This document shows positions 42,102 to 49,351 of a DNA stretch of 64,000 nucleotides, in pieces; the stretch's first letter is position 1, and each line of letters begins with the position of its first letter. The position numbers and the translations under genes were made by a program. The notes beneath the pieces are model-generated. The model searched no databases and was not told where the DNA came from. It saw nothing but the letters and a program-made list of their open reading frames with translations. The stretch comes from Fimenecus sp900545625 (GTDB lineage: Bacteria; Bacillota; Clostridia; Oscillospirales; Acutalibacteraceae), in contig OZ007023.1 in assembly GCA_963931525.1 (NCBI GenBank), positions 2,108,001 through 2,172,000 on the forward strand. The letters run 5' to 3'.

Positions 42102-42130
42102 ATTATAATCAATCCGCCCCGCTTTTGCAA
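42102..42130 (-). promoter_or_regulatory. Promoter of the mraZ division cluster
   Basis: Minus strand TTGCAA (42130-42125), a 17-bp spacer and a perfect TATAAT (42107-42102). It should drive the whole run from mraZ to ftsQ, as the genes are packed and no internal terminator is visible. The rest of the 42011-42374 gap has a small dyad (GTGGGAATTTTTCCCAC near 42264) and no clear plus-strand promoter. Confidence 0.7.
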
Positions 42131-42374
42131 GCGGTTTTCCGAAAATTTTGAACAAATATTTCGGACAGCTTTTAACCATAATCTACAAAGAATCGGCAAA
42201 ATTCGCGGTTGTTTGTACGCACAAGCGTATATTTCGCCTGGCCCACAGGGATATTTTGAGTCGGTGGGAATTTTTCCCACACCTCTTCCCGATTTTCGGT
42301 TCCAAGGCGGCGGACGGATATTTCGCACTCCCGCGCGCAGGATAAATACAGGAAGCAAAAGGAGTGTTTATAGC

Positions 42375-43988
42375 ATGCAAACCCTGTTTTACGGCGGTGA
42401 CATCGTGACCATGGATCGCGGCGCGGCAGCACAGGCACTGCTCACAGAGGACGGCAGGATCCTCGAGATCGGCGATCTGCGCACGGTATCGAAAAAGGCC
42501 GACGGCACATGCCGTCGGGTGGAACTCGGCGGTGCGGCGCTGCTGCCCGCGTTCATCGACGCGCACAGTCATTTCACGCAGGTCGCCTATTCGTTTTTGC
42601 AGGTTTCCTTAAACGGCGTGCGCTCCTTGCGGGAAATGCAGGCTCGTATTTCAAATTTTGCACAAGAAAGGGCGATCGCGCCCGGCGCTTGGGTCACAGC
42701 GTGGGATTTCGATCCCGCCGACATGGAAAACGGCAAAACCCTAAGTCTTGCGGACTTGGATACGCTCGCACCGCAGCACAAGCTCGTGATCCGCCACAAA
42801 TCCGGACACATGGGCTGGTTCAATTCAGCGGCGCTCGAAGCGCTCGGCGTAACGGCGCAGACAAAAGCCCCCGACGGCGGCAGGATCGAAATACAAGACG
42901 GCGCGCCAACCGGCTACATGGAGGAAAACGCCTTTTTTCATTATCTGAAGCAAATGCCGCCGCCTGATGACGCGGCACTTCTGCAAAGCTACCGCAAGGC
43001 GCAAATACTGTACGCGTCACACGGCATTGCCACCGTGCAGGAAGGCATGTGCACTTCGGAGATGCTGCCCGCATACAAGCGCCTTTTGTCGAGTGACCTT
43101 TTGCGGCTGGATCTGGTCGTATACACGGATTTGCAGAGCTTTGACGCATTCCGCGCACTTCTCGCTGATTCGGGCGATCCGCACTGCCGCGTAGGCGGCG
43201 TCAAAATATTCTTAGACGGCTCGCCGCAGGGGCGCACGGCATGGATGCGCGCACCATACCTCGGCGGCGGCGATCCCGACTATCGCGGCTACGGCGTGAT
43301 GACGGACGAGCAGGTATATGAGGCGTTCTGCTTTGCCGCCGAAAGGCACACGCAGCTTTTGGCGCACTGCAACGGCGACGCGGCATGCGAACAGTTTTTA
43401 CGGTGCCTTGCGCGCGCCGAGGAAAGGTTTCCTACGCTTAAAGCGCTGCGTCCCGTGATGATCCACGCGCAGTTTCTCGGCGAAGATCAGATCCGAAAAG
43501 CCGCCGCGCTCGGCGCTGTCGCGTCCTTTTTCATCGCACACGCCTACCACTGGGGCGATGTGCACCTGCAAAATCTCGGCAAGAACCGTGCGGAAAATTT
43601 AAGCCCTGCCGCATCGGCGCTGCGCGCAGGACTGCCTTTTACTTTTCATCAGGATGCGCCCGTTATTGCACCCGACATGCTTGAAACGCTCTGGTGCGCG
43701 GTCTGCCGGCAGACCAAAAGCGGTGTTGCACTCGGTTTGCATCAGACGATCTCTGCAAAGGATGCGCTTGCCGCCGTCACGCGCACGGCAGCCTGGCAAT
43801 ACGGGGAAGAAGCGCAAAAAGGCACGCTTGCCCTAGGCTTGCGTGCGGATCTTGTAATTTTAGACCGCAACCCCCTGTGCGTGCCGCCGCAGACGCTTCG
43901 CACCTTGCAGGTGCTTGCGACTTACAAAGACGGAGAAGCGGTTTTTGCGCAGGGTTCAGCCGCCTGCGTTCCGGCGTTTCGCCGTTAA
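42375..43988 (+). CDS. Amidohydrolase family protein (YtcJ-like)
   Basis: 537 residues from ATG at 42375 (MQTLFYGGDIVTMDRGAAAQ), with AAAGGAG upstream. Amidohydrolase-3 layout: a small composite beta domain at the N-terminus, the metal motif DAHSHF near residue 61, a long TIM-barrel with GGVKIFLDGSPQGRTAW (probable Lys ligand), LLAHCNGDAACEQFL, MIHAQFLG and FHQDAPV near the end, and the closing beta domain LGLRADLVILDRNPL. It should hydrolyse an amide or similar bond with bound metal. The substrate is unknown and neighbours give no hint. Monocistronic. Confidence 0.88.
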   Translation: MQTLFYGGDIVTMDRGAAAQALLTEDGRILEIGDLRTVSKKADGTCRRVELGGAALLPAFIDAHSHFTQVAYSFLQVSLNGVRSLREMQARISNFAQERAIAPGAWVTAWDFDPADMENGKTLSLADLDTLAPQHKLVIRHKSGHMGWFNSAALEALGVTAQTKAPDGGRIEIQDGAPTGYMEENAFFHYLKQMPPPDDAALLQSYRKAQILYASHGIATVQEGMCTSEMLPAYKRLLSSDLLRLDLVVYTDLQSFDAFRALLADSGDPHCRVGGVKIFLDGSPQGRTAWMRAPYLGGGDPDYRGYGVMTDEQVYEAFCFAAERHTQLLAHCNGDAACEQFLRCLARAEERFPTLKALRPVMIHAQFLGEDQIRKAAALGAVASFFIAHAYHWGDVHLQNLGKNRAENLSPAASALRAGLPFTFHQDAPVIAPDMLETLWCAVCRQTKSGVALGLHQTISAKDALAAVTRTAAWQYGEEAQKGTLALGLRADLVILDRNPLCVPPQTLRTLQVLATYKDGEAVFAQGSAACVPAFRR

Positions 43989-43994
43989 GACAAC

Positions 43995-44022
43995 TTGCAG
44001 GATTTTGAAATTTTCCTGCAAA
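43995..44022 (+). terminator. Hairpin after the amidohydrolase gene
   Basis: TTGCAGGA / TCCTGCAA with a short AT loop, followed by ATTTTAACTTT, beginning 7 nt after the stop codon. A weak but well-placed terminator. Confidence 0.45.
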
Positions 44023-44191
44023 TTTTAACTTTCTGCGAAATTTCATCTTTGTAGTGCTTCTTGCTTTCTCAGCCGATATTTTTGTAGAAATTAACCGATT
44101 TTCTTTGTTATAGCATTATATTTTCGCGAGCTTAAGTAATTTTAAACGATTTTTTATTTGAAATTTATTGTAAAAAACAGAAAATATTGTC

Positions 44192-44220
44192 TTGACATTC
44201 TGCAAGTTCTATGATATGAT
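44192..44220 (+). promoter_or_regulatory. Promoter of the amtB-PII gene
   Basis: TTGACA (44192-44197), a 17-bp spacer and TATGAT (44215-44220), in a very AT-rich 200-bp stretch. The expected start point, near 44227, lies at the foot of the hairpin at 44228-44284. Confidence 0.7.
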
Positions 44221-44227
44221 AATGCAA

Positions 44228-44284
44228 AACAGAGGGCAGTGACGTCCCGTTCGGCGTCAGCTGCCCTCTGTTTTTCTTTTTTAT
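44228..44284 (+). terminator. Terminator between the amtB promoter and start codon
   Basis: Stem ACAGAGGGCAGTGACG / CGTCAGCTGCCCTCTGT with a UCCCGUUCGG loop (one bulged base) and TTTTTCTTTTTT. It stands between promoter and gene, so amtB needs read-through. This makes it a candidate attenuator of nitrogen-regulated expression, possibly by an RNA-binding antiterminator. No second ANTAR-type hairpin was found upstream of it. Confidence 0.65.
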
Positions 44285-44302
44285 TTCGGAGGAGAGATAC
44301 AT

Positions 44303-46042
44303 ATGGAATTCAGTCTCATCGACACCCTGTGGGTATTCCTCGCGGCGATCCTGGTGTTCTTTATGAACCTTGGGTTTGCCTCGGTGGAAGCCGGCTTTGC
44401 ACGCGCAAAAAACACGGTCAACATTCTTTCCAAGAACTTTATCGTGTTTGCCGTTTCGTCCCTCGGCTTTTTACTGCTCGGCTGGGGCCTGATGTTCGGC
44501 GGCGACAATCCTTTTATCGGCACAGAGCATCTGTTCATCTTAGGCGGCGGCGATCTCAGCTTTTATGACGATACGCTGACCGCAAGCGTACCGTTCTGGG
44601 GCAAGGTCTTCTTCCAGCTCGTGTTCTGCGGCACGGCGGCGACCATCGTTTCCGGCGCGGTCGCCGAACGCATCAAGTACCTTTCGTTCATTATCTTCTC
44701 CTTTGTGCTCACGCTGGTCATTTACCCCATCATCGGGCACTGGGTATGGGGCGGCGGCTGGCTCGCCGACCTCGGCTTCATGGATTTTGCAGGCGACACG
44801 GTCGTGCACTCCGTCGGCGGTTGGGCGGCGCTTGCAGGCGCGATGATCTTAGGCCCGCGCATCGGAAAATACGGCAGCGACGGCAAGCCGCGCGCTATTC
44901 CCGGGCACAGCATGTCGCTGGCGGTCATCGGGCTTTTCGTCCTGTGGCTCGGCTGGTTCGGCTTTAACCCCGGTTCTACGATGAGCTTCCAGAACCCCTC
45001 GGATATCGTGCATATCCTGATGACCACCAACACCTCCGCCATCGTCGCGGTGCTGACTTCCACTATCGCTTCGTGGATCCTCATCGGCAAGCCCGACCTT
45101 GGCATGACGGTCAACGGATGCCTCGCAGGGCTCGTTGCCGTAACAGGCGGCTGCGCCTATGTGAGCGTTGGCGCTTCCATGATCATCGGCGCCGTGGCGG
45201 GCGTGCTGGTCGTCCTGTTCGTCAAATTCTTTGACCGTATCAAAATTGATGACCCTGTGGGCGCGACTTCCGTTCACCTCGGCTGCGGCGTATTCGGTAC
45301 GATCTGTGTAGGGCTTTTCGCCAAAGAGGGCGTAACCTCGCTTTCCACCACGAACGGTCTGTTCTACGGCGGCGGGTTTCGTCTTTTGGGTGTGGAGCTG
45401 CTCGGCGTTCTTGCGGTCGGCGCATTCACCTTCGTTTCTTCCGCGCTCGTGTGGCTGGTGCTCAAAAAGACCTGCGGCATCCGTGTTTCACCTGAAGAAG
45501 AGATCGAAGGTCTTGACATCGGCGAGCACGGTAACGTGGCGTATCCGGACTTTGCGCCGGTCACCGCCGTGGGCGCCCCCGCAGCAGACGGCGCTGTTCC
45601 CGCGGTGGAAAAGACGCCTGTTGCAGCGTCCGCTCCGACAAAAGAATCCGTACCCGTTGTCCATGCGCCGCGTGCGGCGGGCGGTGTGAAGATGACCAAG
45701 GTCACCATCATCACCAACCAGTCGCGTTTTGCCGAATTGCAGGATGCGCTGGAAAAGCTCGGCGTAACAGGCATCACGATCACCAACGTATTCGGCCACG
45801 GCATGCAGAAAGGTCACCAGACCTATTTCCGCGGCGCACCTGTGGAAACGCGGCTGCTGCCCAAGGTCAAGATCGACGTGGTGATTTCCAAGATCCCGAC
45901 CGACGTTTTGGTAGATACCGTGCAGAAAGTCCTGTATACGGGCAACATCGGCGACGGCAAGATCTTCGTCTACGATGTGGAGGACGTCGTCAAGGTCAGC
46001 ACCAACGAGCATGGCTACGACGCGCTGCAGGATGTAGAATAG
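44303..46042 (+). CDS. amtB: Ammonium transporter fused to a PII-like regulator domain
   Basis: 579 residues, GGAGGAGAG upstream. Residues 1 to about 395 are a full Amt channel of eleven helices, with both pore histidines in GDTVVHSVGGWAAL and GATSVHLGCGVFGT. A Pro/Ala-rich linker (about 400-462) leads to a complete PII (GlnK) domain from residue 464 (TKVTIITNQSRFAELQDALE), with Walker-like GHGMQKGHQ, LPKVKIDVV and GNIGDGKIFVYDVEDVV. At the T-loop position normally modified by uridylylation (LYRGAEY in E. coli) this protein reads YFRGAPV: the Tyr is Phe. So it probably senses ATP/ADP and 2-oxoglutarate without uridylylation, gating the attached channel. Confidence 0.95.
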   Translation: MEFSLIDTLWVFLAAILVFFMNLGFASVEAGFARAKNTVNILSKNFIVFAVSSLGFLLLGWGLMFGGDNPFIGTEHLFILGGGDLSFYDDTLTASVPFWGKVFFQLVFCGTAATIVSGAVAERIKYLSFIIFSFVLTLVIYPIIGHWVWGGGWLADLGFMDFAGDTVVHSVGGWAALAGAMILGPRIGKYGSDGKPRAIPGHSMSLAVIGLFVLWLGWFGFNPGSTMSFQNPSDIVHILMTTNTSAIVAVLTSTIASWILIGKPDLGMTVNGCLAGLVAVTGGCAYVSVGASMIIGAVAGVLVVLFVKFFDRIKIDDPVGATSVHLGCGVFGTICVGLFAKEGVTSLSTTNGLFYGGGFRLLGVELLGVLAVGAFTFVSSALVWLVLKKTCGIRVSPEEEIEGLDIGEHGNVAYPDFAPVTAVGAPAADGAVPAVEKTPVAASAPTKESVPVVHAPRAAGGVKMTKVTIITNQSRFAELQDALEKLGVTGITITNVFGHGMQKGHQTYFRGAPVETRLLPKVKIDVVISKIPTDVLVDTVQKVLYTGNIGDGKIFVYDVEDVVKVSTNEHGYDALQDVE

Positions 46043-46057
46043 TCCTTTTATATATAG

Positions 46058-46103
46058 GCAAAGCCGACGCAGGTTCGCGTCGGCTTTGCTTTTTGTCTTT
46101 TTG
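46058..46103 (+). terminator. Terminator of the amtB-PII gene
   Basis: Perfect 13-bp stem GCAAAGCCGACGC / GCGTCGGCTTTGC followed by TTTTTGTCTTTTT, 15 nt after the stop codon. It may also serve the converging nitrilase gene. Confidence 0.88.
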
Positions 46104-46106
46104 GTT

Positions 46107-46985
46107 TTATTCAGATTTTCCGTTCCGCACAAACGGTTCGTGCACTTTGGGGTCTAAAAGCGCGCCGTATGTCGGTACGCGGCGATAGGCGTTGCCCATG
46201 ACTTCCTCTTTTCTATACGCGCGAAGGCGGGAAAGGTCGATGCTTGCTAAGTATATCCCCTCTGTTTCGGGTGCTTCCAAAATGCACATATCCCGCGATC
46301 CCGGCTCGTCGGAAAGCCATGCCACGCCGTCGAACACCGTCGAATGTCCGTTGCAGTCGGGCTGCCCCGCCGGGTAATTGCAGGTTGCGACAGCAAGCAT
46401 ATTTTCATAGGCGCGGGCGCGCAATACGGAAAGACGGTTGATTTCCATCGGGCAGGCGTTCGGCGCAAGGATCACCTCTGCGCCGCCGAGCATCAGCAGC
46501 CGCGCGCTTTCGGGGAATTCGCGGTCGAAGCAAATCATCGTCCCGATCTTCACTGTGCCGCCCGCCGTTTCCAAGTCGGCAACGGAGAAGCCGTCGCCCG
46601 GTGCAAGCGGGCGTTCGAGGTCGAACGCGCAGGTATGCACCTTGGCATAGCGCAGCACCTCCCGCCCTTTATGGTCAAACACGCACACCGAATTGCGCGG
46701 CGCAGGGTCGAAAGCTTCTAAAAAAGTGACCGCCACCGCCATTTGGAGCTCGCGCGCCGCATCCGAGAAGGCACGGACGAAGCCGCTGTCCGCTGAAATG
46801 GCAGCTGCGCGCAAGGCGGTCGCATCCTGCGGAATGCAATATCCCGTATTCCACATTTCGGGGAACAAAGCGATGTCTGCGCCCATCGCCTTTGCCTTGC
46901 AGCAGGCGTCAAGCCCCTTTTGCAGATTTTCCGCCTGTGTATGTCCCGGCAAAAGCTGTAACAACGCGACTTTGAAGCTGTGCAT
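46107..46985 (-). CDS. Carbon-nitrogen hydrolase (nitrilase superfamily)
   Basis: 292 residues. The catalytic triad is visible: Glu in FPEMWNTGY near residue 44, Lys in RYAKVHTCAF near 116, and Cys in MICFDREFPE near 154. It belongs to the N-carbamoylputrescine amidase/omega-amidase part of the superfamily by general pattern. It hydrolyses an amide or carbamoyl group in the cytoplasm. The start has AAGGAGAC upstream and lies 11 nt after the GNAT stop, so the two form an operon. Its nearness to the ammonium transporter may be incidental. Confidence 0.88.
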   Translation of the reverse strand: MHSFKVALLQLLPGHTQAENLQKGLDACCKAKAMGADIALFPEMWNTGYCIPQDATALRAAAISADSGFVRAFSDAARELQMAVAVTFLEAFDPAPRNSVCVFDHKGREVLRYAKVHTCAFDLERPLAPGDGFSVADLETAGGTVKIGTMICFDREFPESARLLMLGGAEVILAPNACPMEINRLSVLRARAYENMLAVATCNYPAGQPDCNGHSTVFDGVAWLSDEPGSRDMCILEAPETEGIYLASIDLSRLRAYRKEEVMGNAYRRVPTYGALLDPKVHEPFVRNGKSE

Positions 46986-46996
46986 AGTCCGTCTCC

Positions 46997-47611
46997 TTAT
47001 TCCGAAAGCTGCCCGGGCAGCTTTTCTTTGATTTTCGGCGGAAAGGCGCGGTCAAACGCCTCCACCTCGTCCGCCTGCACGAAATAGCAGGGCGGGTCTT
47101 GATAAACGCCCCGAAGCGCCTGCGCTTTTTGCGCATCCAAAACCTTGCACATGAAAAACGGCGATTCCTCCCCTTGTGGGAATTCCTTGTGGAATATACC
47201 ATGTGCCGAAGCGCTTTCAAAGCCGAAGCGATGATAATACGCGGGATTGCCTGTGATCACGACCGCCGCATAGCCGATCTGCTTCGCCTGTTCGAGCGTA
47301 TTGCAAATCAGCGCGCCGCCAAAGCCGCGATTTTGGTATTGCGGCAACACGCTGACGGGACCGAACAGCAAAAGCGGCTGCGTATGCCCCGCTTCATCTG
47401 TGAGCGTCCCTTCGGCGTAGGCAATATGCGCGACGATCTTTCCCTCGTGCTCCAGCACGCAGTCGAGCTGCGGCACGTACTGCGGCGACTGCCGTAATTT
47501 ATGCAAGATCAGATGCTCGCTGCAGCCGGGGCTGTATACGTTCCAAAAGGCTTCGCGCGTTAAGCGTTCCGTTTCGCCGAATTCGGATTTTTTTGTTCGT
47601 CGGATCAGCAT
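46997..47611 (-). CDS. GNAT family N-acetyltransferase
   Basis: 204 residues, AAAGGAG upstream. N-terminal GNAT fold MLIRRTKKSEFGETERLTRE, acetyl-CoA pyrophosphate loop in LPQYQNRGFGGALICNTLEQ near residue 93, and the following GNPAYYHRFGFESAS typical of the predicted YhbS-like group. It acetylates an unknown amine. It is first in a two-gene operon with the nitrilase-type enzyme. Confidence 0.88.
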   Translation of the reverse strand: MLIRRTKKSEFGETERLTREAFWNVYSPGCSEHLILHKLRQSPQYVPQLDCVLEHEGKIVAHIAYAEGTLTDEAGHTQPLLLFGPVSVLPQYQNRGFGGALICNTLEQAKQIGYAAVVITGNPAYYHRFGFESASAHGIFHKEFPQGEESPFFMCKVLDAQKAQALRGVYQDPPCYFVQADEVEAFDRAFPPKIKEKLPGQLSE

Positions 47612-47640
47612 AGTGCGCTCCTTTGTGTTGTTCTATGTTT

Positions 47641-47669
47641 AGTGTAGCATATTTTGCATACCGGCGCAA
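47641..47669 (-). promoter_or_regulatory. Promoter of the GNAT-nitrilase operon
   Basis: Minus strand TTGCGC (47669-47664), a 17-bp spacer and TACACT (47646-47641). Confidence 0.5.
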
Positions 47670-47731
47670 TGCTGACAGCGGCATGTGTATAAAATCCCCC
47701 ATAAAGCTATACAAATCCAACGTTTTTGCGC

Positions 47732-47760
47732 TTGTGTTCGTGTGCTTCGCATGCTAAAAT
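47732..47760 (+). promoter_or_regulatory. Promoter of the methyltransferase-phosphotransferase operon
   Basis: TTGTGT (47732-47737), a 17-bp spacer and TAAAAT (47755-47760), 22 bp before the start codon at 47782. Confidence 0.5.
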
Positions 47761-47781
47761 GGAAAAAACAGGAGGTGTGCT

Positions 47782-48534
47782 ATGAACGAAGAAAAATTCA
47801 GCGGCAAGGCGCAGCTTTATAAGGCATACCGTCCCACCTATCCCGACGCGATGCTGGACTTTTTATATGATCGGATCGGCTTTTCTGCAAGCAGCACCGT
47901 CGCCGACATCGGCGCGGGGACGGGCATCCTGACCGCGCTGCTGCTCGCACGCGGCGTTCGGAAAATCTATGCGATCGAGCCGAACGCGGACATGCGTAAA
48001 GCAGCGGACGCCGAACTCGCAGATGACCCGCGCTATTTTGCCGTGGATGCTGCCGCCGAAGACACGGGGCTTTGTGACGGCAGTGTGGATTTCGTCACGG
48101 CGGCGCAGGCGTTCCACTGGTTTGACAAAGCGCGGTTTCAAGCAGAATGCCGCCGCATTTTGAAGCCCGGCGGGAAGGTCATCATCCTTTACAACAACCG
48201 CGTCGAAAGCCCAATCGTACTGGAAAACGCCGAGATCAACCGTACCTATTGCCCGAATTTCAAAGGATTTTCGGGCGGGACGACGCAGACGCCGGAAGCG
48301 TTCGCCGACTTTTTCAAAGGCGGACGCGTCGCCTATAAGACATTCGGCAATCCGTTCTTTTTAGACGAGGACGGCTTCGTCGGGCGCAGTCTTTCTTCCT
48401 CCTACGCACCGAAAGCGGGCGACAAGACGTATGATGCCTACGTTGCGGCGCTGCACGCGCTTTTTCGAAAACACGCGGAAAACGGGCGTGTACCGCTGCC
48501 ATACGAAACGTGCATTTATTACGGTGAGGTGTAA
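47782..48534 (+). CDS. Class I SAM-dependent methyltransferase
   Basis: 250 residues, GGAGGTG upstream. SAM-binding motif I VADIGAGTGILTALL near residue 40, acidic residue in IYAIEPNADM, motif II-like FVTAAQAFHWFD and post-motif RILKPGGKVIILYNN. Belongs to the methyltransferase-11 type. The AQAFHWFD segment is common in small-molecule methyltransferases. The aminoglycoside-kinase-like gene starts 2 nt after its stop, so they are co-expressed. The substrate is unknown. Confidence 0.9.
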   Translation: MNEEKFSGKAQLYKAYRPTYPDAMLDFLYDRIGFSASSTVADIGAGTGILTALLLARGVRKIYAIEPNADMRKAADAELADDPRYFAVDAAAEDTGLCDGSVDFVTAAQAFHWFDKARFQAECRRILKPGGKVIILYNNRVESPIVLENAEINRTYCPNFKGFSGGTTQTPEAFADFFKGGRVAYKTFGNPFFLDEDGFVGRSLSSSYAPKAGDKTYDAYVAALHALFRKHAENGRVPLPYETCIYYGEV

Positions 48535-48536
48535 TT

Positions 48537-49331
48537 ATGCTGCTGCCCTCCTTGCCCGCAGCGCTTCAAACGCGGCTATCGGGCAGACCCTTTACAGTGG
48601 ATACGCTCGGAAAATCCGAATCCGATATTCTCCTGTTTGAGGATGCCGTGCTGAAAGTTGCCCCGCAAAGCACAGAAGCAGAAAATGAGCTGCAAATGCT
48701 CCAATGGCTTTCGGGGAAAATCTCTGTGCCGCAGGTGCTTTTTCATGCGTGTGAAAGCGATACAAGCTTTTTGCTGATGTCGCGCCTTTCAGGCTTGCTT
48801 GCATGTGACAAGGCGTATATGCAAAAGCCCGACCAGCTCGTCCGTCTGCTGGCGCAGGGACTTAAAATGCTTTGGGCTGTGGATATTTCCGATTGCCCGT
48901 GCCAAAACACGCTCGACCGAAAGCTGCGCGCGGCGCAATACAACGTAGAGCATGGCTTGGTGGATGTAGACGACGCCGAGCCCGACACCTTCGGCGCAGG
49001 CGGTTTTCGCGACCCGGAGCATCTGCTTTCTTGGCTTTGCGACAACCGCCCCGGGGAAGAACTTGTGCTATCACACGGGGATTACTGCCTGCCGAACATC
49101 TTTCTGCAAGACGGCAAAATCAGCGGATTTCTCGATCTGGGGCGTGCGGGTGCGGCGGACAAATGGCAGGACATCGCACTTTGCCTTCGCAGTCTGCGTC
49201 AAAATTTCTCGGGAAAATTCAGCGGCCAGCCGCAAACGGGCTTTTCGGATGAACTGCTGTTTGACGCGCTGGGGCTAAAGCCCGATTGGGAAAAGATTCG
49301 CTACTACATTTTACTGGATGAATTGTTCTGA
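48537..49331 (+). CDS. APH(3')-type aminoglycoside phosphotransferase homologue
   Basis: 264 residues, the length of APH(3') enzymes. The kinase Lys region is AVLKVAPQS near residue 40, the catalytic loop LSHGDYCLPNIFLQDGK near 180 holds the Asp and Asn, and the metal-binding segment is SGFLDLGRAGAADKWQDIAL. The C-terminus, LKPDWEKIRYYILLDELF, is almost the same as that of acquired APH(3')-III enzymes. By family it would phosphorylate the 3'-OH of kanamycin-type aminoglycosides, but activity in this chromosomal form is not shown. It follows the methyltransferase gene directly, with no mobile element alongside. Confidence 0.9.
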   Translation: MLLPSLPAALQTRLSGRPFTVDTLGKSESDILLFEDAVLKVAPQSTEAENELQMLQWLSGKISVPQVLFHACESDTSFLLMSRLSGLLACDKAYMQKPDQLVRLLAQGLKMLWAVDISDCPCQNTLDRKLRAAQYNVEHGLVDVDDAEPDTFGAGGFRDPEHLLSWLCDNRPGEELVLSHGDYCLPNIFLQDGKISGFLDLGRAGAADKWQDIALCLRSLRQNFSGKFSGQPQTGFSDELLFDALGLKPDWEKIRYYILLDELF

Positions 49332-49351
49332 ACAAAAAACGGGGTGAAGCT

